From the NCBI GenBank assembly GCA_963556145.1, contig OY744471.1, positions 3,279,590-3,343,589 of the forward strand: 64,000 nucleotides of DNA. Reading direction: 5' to 3'. This document shows positions 41,407 through 51,768 of the stretch, in pieces. Under the pieces are notes generated by a model that was not told the origin of the DNA, made no database searches, and worked only from the letters and a program-made list of their open reading frames with translations. The position numbers were made by a program, and so were the translations under genes. How positions within the stretch are numbered: position 1 is the first letter of the stretch; every line of letters begins with the position of its first letter. Origin of the DNA: Hygrocybe punicea. Lineage: Eukaryota; Basidiomycota; Agaricomycetes; Agaricales; Hygrophoraceae.

Positions 41407-43134
41407 ATGACGCACGGATTGATGCCTCTCCGAGGTGATCGTTCAGCCCCGACGTTTCACGGTGACGAACACGACCTTCCCCGCTTCTTTGACGAAATTG
41501 ACATGCTCGGCTCCGACTGTGGACTCACGGACGCTATGAAGATTCGCTACATGCTCCGGTACCTCGATAATGACGATTACGAACTTTGGTCTACCCTACC
41601 CGCCGCTTCAGCAAAGGACTTCATTGCTTTCCGACGTGCCGTTTTCGCCTTCTATCCCGGTGCCACGGACAGTATTCGGTATATGATCGCGGATCTTGAT
41701 CAATTGATTAGACGACAATCGGCTTATGGTATAGAAAACAAGATGGACTTAGGACAGTATTTCCGGGACTTCATACGCATATCCGGAGTACTATACGACA
41801 ACGGCCGTTTATCGGACAAGCAGCGGAATGAGTATTTTGCCAACGGATTTGACTCAGATCTTCGTCAACGTGTTGAAGAACAACTCCATTACCTTCTTCC
41901 CAGTCATTACCACGACGATCCGTACCCGGTTGATATTTTCCACAACGCCGCGTTATTTCTCCTTTCCGGTTGCCATTCCGTCCCGGAATCCGTTGTCACT
42001 GCAGCCCCCGTTGCCATTTCCAGTCCCGATTCCAGTCCCGCTCCCGCACCCGTCACAGTCATTTCACCTCCGGAACAGATCCCGTCCTCGATCCCGTCCT
42101 CGATCCCATCCTCGATCCCACCCACTGTCGTTCGTTCCGTCCCCCACATTCATTCCGGTCCTTCGTATACTCCGTCCCCATCATCGTGTTCCCCGTCCCC
42201 ATCCATTCCGGTGCCCGTCGAGACCGTCATTTGTTTACAGGTTTTGTCGTCCAGTCCCGTGTCGCCCCCGTCCGATCCCACTCCCGATTTATCGATGCCG
42301 GTCAACGATTTATCCATTCCGTTTCCTATTTCGTCCCCGTCATCTCCGGTTTCGTCCCCTCCGGTTTCCGTCCACGAACTCATACCAGACCCGCTCCAAT
42401 TGTCATCGGATTCTCCAGAAATAGACATTCCGTCCCCGACATTGCCGCCATATTGTCCTCCGTCACCGTCTATCGAGATTCCGTCGACTTTGGTTGAGTA
42501 TTCCGTACCCGTTCCCATTCCGGACTCCATTCCACCCCTTGTATTTGATTTCGATTCCGGTTCCGATTCCGTTATGTCGACCCCTTCGTTCCCAGTTCCC
42601 CTCGTCGTTCCCACTCCCGTATCGTCTCCGGTTCCCTCCTCGCCCACTTGGGGCACTTTGTCGTTTCCACCCGCTTGGGGCACCCCGTCGTTTTTAGACC
42701 CGTCACGCGGCACACCCATTATATGGGATCGTGCTGGTGTCGGCACTCCGGTTCTCAATTTTATTTTATTCCTCGTTTCTGTTTTCATTTTACTTTGTCA
42801 TCGCATTCTGGACCTCCGCCCCCTCAACTCCTCGCTCGAATATTTGCAAGAAGTTCTCCGCCTCCGACCTTCTTTCAGAAACTCTTGTGGGGATATAGAC
42901 CCGTTTCCGCCTCCTATTTTTGCGTTTTCATCTTCCGTTCCGCTTTCCGTTTCCGCTCCCGTTTCTCATTTATTTATATTTTCGTTTCCATTTCTAGTTT
43001 CCTTTGTTTCCCGCTCGTTCCAGACCCGTTTCGTTTCCATTGTATTCCAGTGCCGTCCTCCTCCTCGACCCCCAGATTCCGGTGTGACGGCGAGTTCGGT
43101 TGTAGACCCGAATGGGAATCTACGAAAGTGGTGA
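41407..43134 (+). CDS. gag: Family 3 Gag, copy A (3' end displaced by copy B)
   Basis: 575 codons; the last 17 lie in copy B's LTR, so the native part is 41407-43082. The N-terminal capsid-like domain (MTHGLMPLRGDRSAPTFHG, CGLTDAMKIRYMLRYLDNDD, FIAFRRAVFAFYPGA, LGQYFRDFIRISG) is homologous to element 2's Gag. A long Ser/Pro/Val-rich low-complexity region follows, then two hydrophobic segments (TPVLNFILFLVSVFILLCH and HLFIFSFPFLVSFVS) that could span a membrane, unusual for a Gag. No zinc knuckle or protease is seen. Reading through where B is removed, the native frame would stop near 48016, about 75 bp from the convergent antisense gene's stop. Confidence 0.82.
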   Translation: MTHGLMPLRGDRSAPTFHGDEHDLPRFFDEIDMLGSDCGLTDAMKIRYMLRYLDNDDYELWSTLPAASAKDFIAFRRAVFAFYPGATDSIRYMIADLDQLIRRQSAYGIENKMDLGQYFRDFIRISGVLYDNGRLSDKQRNEYFANGFDSDLRQRVEEQLHYLLPSHYHDDPYPVDIFHNAALFLLSGCHSVPESVVTAAPVAISSPDSSPAPAPVTVISPPEQIPSSIPSSIPSSIPPTVVRSVPHIHSGPSYTPSPSSCSPSPSIPVPVETVICLQVLSSSPVSPPSDPTPDLSMPVNDLSIPFPISSPSSPVSSPPVSVHELIPDPLQLSSDSPEIDIPSPTLPPYCPPSPSIEIPSTLVEYSVPVPIPDSIPPLVFDFDSGSDSVMSTPSFPVPLVVPTPVSSPVPSSPTWGTLSFPPAWGTPSFLDPSRGTPIIWDRAGVGTPVLNFILFLVSVFILLCHRILDLRPLNSSLEYLQEVLRLRPSFRNSCGDIDPFPPPIFAFSSSVPLSVSAPVSHLFIFSFPFLVSFVSRSFQTRFVSIVFQCRPPPRPPDSGVTASSVVDPNGNLRKW

Positions 43135-43673
43135 TCAGCTAAGAAGTGATCAGAGGAGTTTAGTGTCTATAGTCTAGTCAATCCAACCCGAATCCGGGGT
43201 TCCGGATCAGAGGGGAAGTGAAGGGAGTGGAGTACGAAGACTAATATGGAGACGATACGAAGCGAGGACTAAGAAATAGAACTGAAGGGGAACGACAACC
43301 TGTATTTTCTATATGGTTGTAGTAGAAGAGTACATCTTTTATACTACTGGGAGAGATCCTGTGCTGTAGTAACTATGTACTACAACCGAAGGCTGTAACT
43401 GATGGTAGAGAGGTGGAGCGGAGTATAGGGGGAATGGTGCTATGTACTAAGTAACGGGAAACGAAGATATATCATATGTAACTATATGCATACTGATTCC
43501 GGGTCGTTAGAGACATCGCATCTTGAGTATAAACGATTCCGGAGGCGGAATCCGGAGCGGAATCGACGGAAAGGACCGGAAACGGGCGGAATCGACGATA
43601 CGTGAATGGGACTGGACGGGGACGAAGTGGGATATGAAGAGGATTCGGGTCTAGAGGGCCCGGAGCCTCTACA
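43083..43673 (-). repeat. Copy B 3' LTR
   Basis: 591 bp, matching 47379-47969. Confidence 0.88.
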
Positions 43674-43863
43674 TCCGGTCAGGACTCAGATAGAGACCAT
43701 CCCTGGTCGATCCATACGAAATAACGAAGATACCGGGGTCGTGGGAATAAATGAGTGGAGGCGATGTCGAAAATGGACGGAAACGGGAGTACAACGTGAG
43801 CGGAGTCAAAGCCGGCGGGTATCGAAGCGTCAGGAAGCAGTGGTCCAGAGCTACTAAAAGAGG

Positions 43864-45407
43864 GTGGGGCGAAACGGCTGGATAAAGGAACAACGGTCAC
43901 GTGATGGGGCAACAAATACAAACAAGAAAACTTTTCAACACGACTTCAACAATCTCGACAACATCCTCAACAAGCCCAACAAACCCAACAAACACCAACA
44001 CCAACACCAGATGTCGACGGAATACGACAATTTCCTCAACAATCTCGATGCAGAAACGCGGCAAGATTTCGAGAGCACCGTGGCCGAGTTACTAGAAGTC
44101 GACGCGGCCGGAATCGATATCGTACGCGACGGATTCGAGAACGAAGCACAGCAATGGGTGGTGAGACGACGACGGGCCATGGTAAGAGATCCCGTTTCTG
44201 TAAACGGCACGGACTAACGATACCCGGCAGCGGAACTACAGGGGAATCTTGACGGAAATCTGAGACAATGGAATCGACGTGACGGAACTGAGGGATTTCT
44301 CGATGGGCGGAGAGATGGTGGTCGAGGTTGAGGAATGGTTGCGGAATCGTGAGGAGTACAAGAAGCGGGAACGGGAAGAGGCCGTGCGTCGGGAAGTCGA
44401 GGAAGCGTCACGTTTACAGGAGGAGAAGGAGGAGGAAAATAGGAGGGCGGAAGCGGAGAAGCGGATTGAGGAGGCGGAAAGGGCGAAGGCGGCAGAGGCA
44501 GCAAAAAGGGATAATGCAGCTGCGGAAAGGGACCGGGAGGAGACTGCACAAACCAGCAATCACGGAAGGGAGGACGAGGAGGACACCTGGTCCAACCAAC
44601 AACTACGAAAATACGAGCGGCTTCAAGCACTCAACGCGATCAAACACAAAAAGCTCAACCGGGATAAGAGGGTCACCCGGGACGACGAAACCGTTCACGG
44701 GGACTACAACAGCGGCAACGATTTCTTGAATGCGAGCGGGAACGAGGACGCGGAACCGAAGGGAAAGATTCCGGGGGTAAGTGATATCTCGTGGACTCGT
44801 ATATCATTTCCATCTAACTAATCCGTAGTATATGCAGTCGTACCGGATCCGGCAATGCGATGCATGTGTGACCGCCAACGCGGTTTGTCGTGGAATCGAA
44901 GGATATGCGTGCGATCGGTGCAAAAGACTTAAACGACGTTGCGGATTGTCGACGAAGGGACCGGCCACCGGATCCGGAAAAGCGGAAAGGAAAGGGAAGG
45001 CGAAGGTGGGTAGTCCGAAGAGAAAGGTCGTCGCGAAGAAGATACCAAAGCCCGTGAGGAAGCCTAGGTTGCGGACCAGAGAGGCGTCGACAAGTAAGCG
45101 GACGTTGACCGACGTCGAACCGGATACGGAATCGGAGCGGGACGAAGGGAGACGAGGGAATCCATTCAAGCACCTGCGGATTGGAGCCGGAATCAACGAC
45201 CACGTCCGGGCAGTACGCAAGATGGCGACGGAAACGCAAAGGGAGATATCGACGATCGCGGACGGCCTTTCTGAATACGTCGCGGAGGTCCACACCAAGC
45301 TAACCCGTTGGACGAAGGAGCTAAATCGACTACGCGCGAACCAGGCCCATATCCTGGGTCAACTCGACCTAATCGACACCAAACTCGACGAAGGGAGAAG
45401 GGAATAA
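43864..45407 (+). pseudogene. Antisense coiled-coil/zinc-cluster gene, copy B (one stop)
   Basis: Exon 1 43864-44175 (HQMSTEYDNFLNNLDAETRQ, EAQQWVVRRRRAM), exon 2 from 44226 to about 44776, exon 3 44834-45407. In exon 2, shortly after the splice, ATC TGA GAC replaces ATC CGA GAC of the intact copy: a single CGA-to-TGA change that truncates the protein. Downstream the coiled coil (REEAVRREVEEASRLQEEKE) and the cluster CDAC-x6-C-x7-CDRC-x6-C remain intact, so it decayed recently. Confidence 0.8.
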
Positions 45408-45534
45408 AAGGGAACGGACGGAAAAGGAGGGGAAACGAACCGCGGGACAATGTACATAAAAATAAAATGAGTACATAATAAAATCTATAATGGAAAGGGA
45501 GAAACGGGTAACTACATAAGCCAGAATCTGGAGG

Positions 45535-47184
45535 TCAAGGTGGAGGGCGGGACCGGAATACAACGGACACGGAATGGGATCGAAACAAACGGGAAACAAG
45601 GAAAACTATAAACGGAAACGAAAATATAAATAAGTGGAGGCCGGGAGCGTGAATGGAAAGCGGAATGGAAGACGAAAACGCAAAAATAGGAGATGGAAAC
45701 AGGTCTACATCCCCACAAGAGTTTCTGAAAGAAGGTCGGAGGCGGAACGACGAGAGGAGGTGGAGAACTTCTTGCAAATATTCGAGCGAGGTGTCGAGGG
45801 GGCGGAGGTCCAGAATGCGATCACAAAGTAGAATGAAGACGGAAACGAGGAATAAAATAAAATCGAGAACCGGAGTGCCGACACCAACACGATCCCATAT
45901 AATGGGTGTGCCACGTGACGGGTCTAAAAACGATGGGGTGCCCCAAGCGGGCGGAAACGACAAAGTGCCCCAAGTGGGCGAGGAGGGAACCGGAGACGAT
46001 ACGGGAGTGGGAACGACGAGGGGAACCAGGAACGAAGGGGTCGACAAAACGGAACCGGGACCGGAATCGAAATCAAATAAAAGGGGTGGAATGGAGTCCG
46101 GAATGGGAACGGGTACGGAATACTCAACCAAAATCGATGGAATCTCAATAGACGGTGACGGAGGACAATATGGCGACAATATCGGGGGCGGAATGTCTAT
46201 TTCTGGAGAATCCGATGACAATGGGAGCGGGTCCGGTACGAGTTCATGGACGGAAAGCGGAGGGGTCGAATCCGGAGACGACGTGGACGAAATAGGAAAT
46301 GAATTGGATAAATCGGTGACTGGCATCGATAAATCGGGAATGGGATCGGACGGGGACGACACGGGACTGGACGACAATACCTGTAAACAAATGACGGTCT
46401 CGACGGGCACCGGAATGGACGGGGACAGGGAACACGATGACGGGGACGGAGTATACGAAGGACCGGAATGAACGTGGGGGACGGAATGAACGACGGTGGG
46501 TGGGATCGAGGTCGGAATCGGGACCGGAGATGACAAAGCTATGACGGGTGGGGGACTGGGACCGGAATCGGGACTAGAGATAGTAACGGCAAGGGAAGGG
46601 GATTTTGGAACGGAGCGATAACCGGAAAGTAGGAATAAGGCGGCATCGTGGAAAACGTCGAGCGGGTATGGATCGTCGTGGTAATGGTCGGGAAGAAGGT
46701 AATGGAGGCGTTCTTCAATACATAGACGAAGGTCTGAGTCGAATCCGTTGGCGAAGTATGTGTTCCGTTGCTTATCCGATAGACGGCTGTTGTCAAACAA
46801 GACACCGGAAATGCGTATGAAATCCCGGAAATATTGTCCTAAGTCCGCTTTGTTCTCTATACCGTAAGCCGATTGTCGTCGCGTAAGTTGATCGAGATCC
46901 GAGATCGTATACCGGATGGAATTCGTAGCACCAGGATAAAAGTCGAAGACGGCACGTCGGAAAGCGATGAAGTCCTTTGCTGAAGCGGCGGGTAGGGTAG
47001 ACCAAAGTTCGTAATCGTCGTTATCGAGGTACCGGAGCGTGTAGCGAATCTTCATAGCATCCGTGAGTCCACAGTCGGAGCCGAGCATGTCAATTTCGTC
47101 AAAGAAGCGGGGAAGGTCATGTTCGTCACCATGAAACGTCGGGGCTGAACGATCACCTCGGAGAGGCATCAATCCGTACGTCAT
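45535..47184 (-). pseudogene. gag: Family 3 Gag, copy B (early stop)
   Basis: 549 codons, about 90% alike copy A over the capsid part (MTYGLMPLRGDRSAPTFHG, FIAFRRAVFDFYPGATNS). It stops at 45535 (CCT CCA CCT TGA), where copy A has CGA. The C-terminal hydrophobic segments are kept. Confidence 0.78.
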
Positions 47185-47378
47185 ATCGGGAATGTCTAAA
47201 TCGGGATGCGGGTCGGAAAGCGGGTCGGGTCGAGGAGGTTCGAGGTCGAGGTCGAAGGCGTAAGCGGAACTAAATAACTAGAGTCGGGTAGAAGAGGGAA
47301 ACATCATGAAAGTCAAAGCCGACCGTGGGGAGGGTATGAAAAGACAAAAGAAATAAATTCCTCGCGGTGGGCTCCAGT

Positions 47379-47969
47379 TGTGACGGCGAGTTCGGTTGTA
47401 GACCCGAATGGGAATCTACGAAAGTGGTGATCAGCTAAGAAGTGATCAGAGGAGTTTAGTGTCTATAGTCTAGTCAATCCAACCCGAATCCGGGGTTCCG
47501 GATCAGAGGGGAAGTGAAGGGAGTGGAGTACGAAGACTAATATGGAGACGATACGAAGCGAGGACTAAGAAATAGAACTGAAGGGGAACGACAACCTGTA
47601 TTTTCTATATGGTTGTAGTATAAGAGTACATCTTTTATACTACTGGGAGAGATCCTGTGCTGTAGTAACTATGTACTACAACCGAAGGCTGTAACTGATG
47701 GTAGAGAGGTGGAGCGGAGTATAGGGGGAATGGTGCTATGTACTAAGTAACGGGAAACGAAGATATATCATATGTAACTATATACATACTGATTCCGGGT
47801 CGTTAGAGACATCGCATCTTGAGTATGAACGATTCCGGAGGCGGAATCCGGAGCAGAATTGACGGAAAGGACCGGAAACGGGCGGAATCGACAATACGTG
47901 AATGGGACTGGACGGGGACGAAGTGGGATATGAAGAGGATTCGGGTCTAGGGGGCCCGGAGCCTCTACA
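47379..47969 (-). repeat. Copy B 5' LTR
   Basis: 591 bp, followed in element sense by a 2-nt spacer and the 17-nt primer-binding site (47360-47376). Confidence 0.88.
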
Positions 47970-48091
47970 CCGGTTATCTTATCTCGTCGTTCTGTTTCCC
48001 TCTTTTCCGTTTATAGTTTTATTATGTACTCTATTTTTCTTTTTATGTACATTGTCCCGCATTCCGTTTTCCCTTTTCGTCCATTCCCCTT

Positions 48092-49641
48092 TTACTCCCT
48101 TCTCCTTTCGTCGAGTTTCGTGTCGATCATGTCGAGTTGGCCGAAGATATGGGCTTGGTTCGCGCGTAGTCGGTTCAGCTCCTTCGTCCAACGGGTTAGC
48201 TTGGTGTGGACCTCCACAACGTATTCAGAGAGGCCATCCGCAATCGTCGATATCTCCCTCTGCGTTTCCGTCGCCATTTTGCGCACTGCCCGGACGTGGT
48301 CGTTGATTCCGGCTCCGATCCGCGGGTGCTTGAACGGATTTCCTCGTCTCCCTTGGTCCCGCTCCGATTCCATATCCAGTTCGACGTCAGTCAACGTCCG
48401 CTTACTCATCGACACCTCTCCGGTCCGCAACCTAGGCTTCCTCACAGGCTTTGGTATTTTCTTCGCGACGATTTTCCTCTTTGGACTACCTGCCTTCGCC
48501 TTCCCTTTCCTTTCCGCTTTTCCGGATCCGGTGGCCGGTCCCTTCGTCGATAACCCGCAGTGTCTTTTAAGCCTTTTGCACCGATCGCACGTGTATCCCT
48601 CGATTCCGCGACAAACCGCGTTGGTGGTCACGCACGCATCGCATTGCCGGATCCGGAACGACTGCATATACTACGGATTAGTTAGGCACAACGGATATAC
48701 GAGTCCACGAGATATCACTTACCCCCGGAATCTTTCCCTTCGGTTCCGCGTCCTCGTTCCCGCTCGCATTCGAGAAATTGTTGCCGCTGTTGTAGTCCCC
48801 GTGAACGGTCTCGTCGTCCCGGTTGACCCTCTTATCCCAGTTGAGCTTTTTGTGTTTGATCGCGTTGAGTGCTTGAAGCCGCTCATATTTTCGTAGTTGC
48901 TGATCGGACCAGGTGCCCTCCTCGTCCTCACTTCCATGATGGCTGGTTTGTGCAGTCTCCTCCTGGTCCCTTTCCGCGGCTGCATTATCCCTTTTTGCTG
49001 CCTCTGCCGCCTTTGCCCTTTCCGCCTCCTCGATCCGCTTCTCCGCCTCCGCCCTCCTATTTTCCTCCTCCTTCTCCTCCTGTAAATGTGACGCTTCCTC
49101 GACTTCCCAACGCACGGCCTCTTCCCGTTCCCGCTTCTTGTACTCCTCACGATTCCGCAACCATTCCTCAACCTCGACCACCATCTCTCCGCCCATCGAG
49201 AAATCCCTCGGTTCCGTCATGTCGATTCCATTGTCTCGGATTTCCGTCACGATTCCCCTGTAGTTCCGCTGCTGGGTATCGTTAGTCCATGCCGTTTACA
49301 GAAATGGGATCTCTTACCATGGCCCGTCGTCGTCTCACCACCCATTGCCGTGCTTCGTTCTTGAATCCGTCGCGTACGATATTGATTCCGGCCGCATCGA
49401 CTTCTAGTAACTCGGCCACGGCGCTCTCGAAGTCTTGCCGCGTTTCCGCATCGAGATTATTGAGGAATTTGTTGTATTCCGTCGACATTTGGTATTGATG
49501 TTGGTGTTGGTGTTTGTTGGGTTTGTTGGGCTTGTTGAGGATGTTGTCGAGATTGTTGAAGTCACGTTGAAAAGTTTTCTTGTTTGTATTTGTTGCCCCA
49601 TCACGTGACCGTTGTTCCTTTATCCAGCCGTTTCGCCCCAC
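48092..49641 (-). CDS. Coiled-coil, Zn2Cys6-like protein carried antisense in family 3 (intact copy A)
   Basis: Three exons, 49641-49318, 49268-48723 and 48661-48092, give 479 aa; an internal ATG at 49488 (MSTEYNKFLNN) would give 428 aa. Introns are 49 and 61 nt with GTAAGA/GTAAGT donors, ACTAAC/CTAAC branch sites and CAG acceptors, and phases fit. Domains: Asn/His-rich start; acidic helical segment (LDAETRQDFESAVAELLEV); long Glu/Lys/Arg coiled coil (about 120-230); then a cysteine cluster C-x2-C-x6-C-x7-C-x2-C-x6-C in exon 3, the spacing of fungal Zn2Cys6 DNA-binding clusters; a basic linker (SPKRKIVAKKIPKPVRKPR); and a C-terminal helix (TKELNRLRANQAHIFGQLD). It lies between gag and the 3' LTR, convergent to gag. 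Role unknown: perhaps DNA binding or regulation of the element. Confidence 0.8.
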
Positions 49642-49831
49642 CCTCTTTTAGTAGCTCTGGACCACTGCTTCCCGACGCTTCGATACTCGCCGGCTTCGAC
49701 TCCGCTCACGTTGTACTCCCGTTTCCGTCCGTTTTCAACATCGCCTCCGCTCATTTATTCCCACGACCCCGGTATCTTCGTTATTTCATATGGATTGACC
49801 AGGGATGGTCTCTATCTGAGTCCTGACCGGA

Positions 49832-50430
49832 TGTAGAGGCTCCAGGCCCTCTAGACCCGAATCCTCTTCATATCCCACTTCGTCCCCGTCCAGTCCCATT
49901 CATGTATCGTCGATTCTGCCCGATTCCGGTCGTTTCCATCGATTCCGCTCCGGATTCCGCCTCCGGATTCGTTCCTACATGCACTGCAATGTCTCTAACG
50001 ACCCGGAATCAGTACGTTTATAGTCACATATGATATATCTTCGTTTCCCGTTACTTAGTACATAGCACCATTCCCCCTATACTCCGCTCCACCTCTCTAC
50101 CATCAGTTACAGCCTTCGCTTGTAGTACCTAGTTACTACAGCACAGGATCCCTCCCAGTAGTATAAAAGATGTACTCTTATACTACAACCATATAGAAAA
50201 ATACAGGTTATCGCTCCCCTTCAGTTCTATTTCTTAGTCCTCCCTTCGTATCGTCTCCATATTAGTCTTCATAACTCCACTCCCTACACTTCCCCTCTAA
50301 TCCAGAACCCCTGGATTCGGGTTGGATTGATTAGACACTACAAAGACACTAAACTCCTCTGATCACTTCTTAGCTGATCACCCCTTTTCGTAGATTCCCA
50401 TTCGGGTCTACAACAGAACTCGCCGTCACA
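49832..50430 (+). repeat. Copy A 3' LTR
   Basis: 599 bp, matching 40625-41223. No clear polypurine tract precedes it. Confidence 0.88.
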
Positions 50431-50739
50431 ACGTAGACCATCATAGTCACAAAATTGCTTGTTGATGCTCCCCGCTCACTGATCAACTCAAAAGCACCAG
50501 TCCAATTGAATAAGCAAAAAGCATTTGAAAAGCTTTGATAAGTTGGGTTAAGTCCACTGACAAAAGCATAAGCTTGACTAAATAAGCACAAAGCCGTGCA
50601 AAGCCAAAATAAGAAAGTGTAGATCTACTGATGGTGGAAGCCCTACTCCATGAATGGTCAAGTCAGTGCCATAGTCTAGCTCTCTCTACTACAAGTCTAA
50701 TCCTACAAAGTCTCTATCAACTGTGGGAACATCACATGA
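50431..50739. other. Repeat-derived spacer right of copy A
   Basis: AAGC/GCTTTT-rich subterminal motifs lead to the 17-bp inverted repeat at 50617-50633. A 10-bp hairpin (GGACTAGTGG...CCACTAGTCC) follows near 50749-50776 and breaks the copia gag. Confidence 0.35.
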
Positions 50740-51162
50740 TCACTGGACTAGTGGGCCACAATCCACTAGTCCAACGTGAGTGCGAAGTGTGAATTGTGCA
50801 GCAGTATCAACATGATCATATACAGACCAGAGATGTTTCCAGGTGCTGCGTGCACTATCATCACAGTGAGAAGGGATGTTAGTGGCAGTGAGAGGAGCAA
50901 CATGGCAGCGTATGATGGCATTAGCTTTGGCCTCGTTAGTGACAAAGATGCGAGCTTTGGCAACATCTGGCTCCGAGTTCTTCTCAACAAGTTTTGTTGG
51001 AGTAAGAGTCCCAAACTGAATGAGGTCGAGAGGGTTACTACCCTCGCTGACATATGTCCAAAGGTCTTCACCTAGAAGGGTGTATCGCATGGATTTCAAC
51101 CAATCACAGTAATTCCAGGCCCCCTCAAGGAGAGGGATGTGATTGAGATGCAGATTGGACAT
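50740..51162 (-). pseudogene. Ty1/copia-type gag remnant, proximal piece
   Basis: 140 codons from ATG 51162: IPLLEGAWNYCDWLKSMRYT, LLGEDLWTYVSEG, ARSTWKHLWSVYDHVDTAAQ, FTLRTH, then unrelated residues. The order and motifs match the N-terminus of copia-type Gag proteins (UBN2/DUF4219 type). The remainder is displaced to about 39087. Confidence 0.7.
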
Positions 51163-51190
51163 TAAAAAAAGGTGGCGTGGCTCAGATAGA

Positions 51191-51768
51191 TGATGTGTGA
51201 GGAGGATTTGATCTATTTCTTTTTATGAAATGTGATGGTCAGGGCACCATAACCTGTAGATCAAGTCTCAGTCAGAGGAAAAGAATGGCTGTATTTGATG
51301 TACCTGTAGATCGAGTCTACAACTACATAAGTTCAGGTACTACAAATGAAAGACAGATGATCTCACCTCAGTCAGGGGAAAAGAATGACTGAGGGAGCTG
51401 AATGAATGATGAAGCTATATATACGAGAAGACATAAACATGTGAAGGAGAAGGTGATGCCATGGTGGTGACATGTGATGATCAAGTGCAGAATCAGAGTG
51501 ATCGAGTGCGGAATCAGAAAGGACAAAAGAGGTAACAGGACATGAAGAAGAAAGAAGAGAGGAGTGCAAGGTGAACTACAACACACCCAACTCCAGCAAC
51601 CACAATACAGGTGGTGGGTGTTCTTCAGTGGGACTGATGACAATGAATACGGGACAGAAATGGCATGGGACAACCATGGTGAGGACAACAGACAGAGATG
51701 ACAATGAAGGATGACAACATACACAGAATGACAACAATGACAATGGTCTGCCCACACCATCATGGTCA
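51191..51768 (-). repeat. Possible 5' LTR of the copia remnant
   Basis: In the sense of the copia gag, the sequence from TGACCATGATGG (51768) to CACACATCA (51191) begins TG and ends CA. It is followed 2 nt on by TATCTGAGCC, a near match to the initiator-Met type binding site TATCAGAGCC, and contains TATATATAG near 51420. No second copy is in the window, so the limits are tentative. Confidence 0.35.

Larger units (their letters stand above)
43083..47969 (-). mobile_element. Family 3 copy B, nested in copy A in opposite orientation
   Basis: 4887 bp. LTRs of 591 bp at 43083-43673 and 47379-47969 (TGTGACGG...CCTCTACA on the plus strand), about eight differences by eye, most of them transitions. 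Flanked by the 4-bp duplication CCGG (43079-43082 and 47970-47973). Same organisation as copy A: gag on the element sense (minus) strand and the zinc-cluster cassette on the opposite (plus) strand. Both genes are broken. Confidence 0.9.
40625..50430 (+). mobile_element. Family 3 copy A: non-autonomous LTR element with antisense gene (interrupted by copy B)
   Basis: LTRs of 599 bp at 40625-41223 and 49832-50430 (TGTAGAGG...CGTCACA), differing at roughly six sites, mostly transitions. Flanks ATGT (40621-40624) and ACGT (50431-50434) fit a 4-bp target duplication with one CpG transition. Sense order: 5' LTR, primer-binding site, gag, convergent antisense three-exon gene, 3' LTR. No reverse transcriptase or integrase is present. 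Copy B (43083-47969) is inserted near the end of gag. Without B the element is about 4.9 kb. Confidence 0.88.
39085..50633. repeat. 17-bp perfect inverted repeat bracketing an 11.5-kb nested block
   Basis: CATCAGTAGATCTACAC at 39085-39101 and its exact complement at 50617-50633. Similarity extends imperfectly outward (GGAGTAGG on both sides), and both inner flanks are rich in AAGC/GCTTTT motifs. This could be the terminal repeat of a DNA transposon later filled by family 3, but no clear target duplication is seen. Confidence 0.4.

Noticed and set aside
42150..42788. Long minus-strand frame opposite gag A (and its counterpart at 45653-46471 opposite gag B)
   Set aside because: Gly/Ser/Asp/Thr low complexity produced by reading TCC/CCG-rich gag repeats backwards; no domain, and the two copies differ in length.
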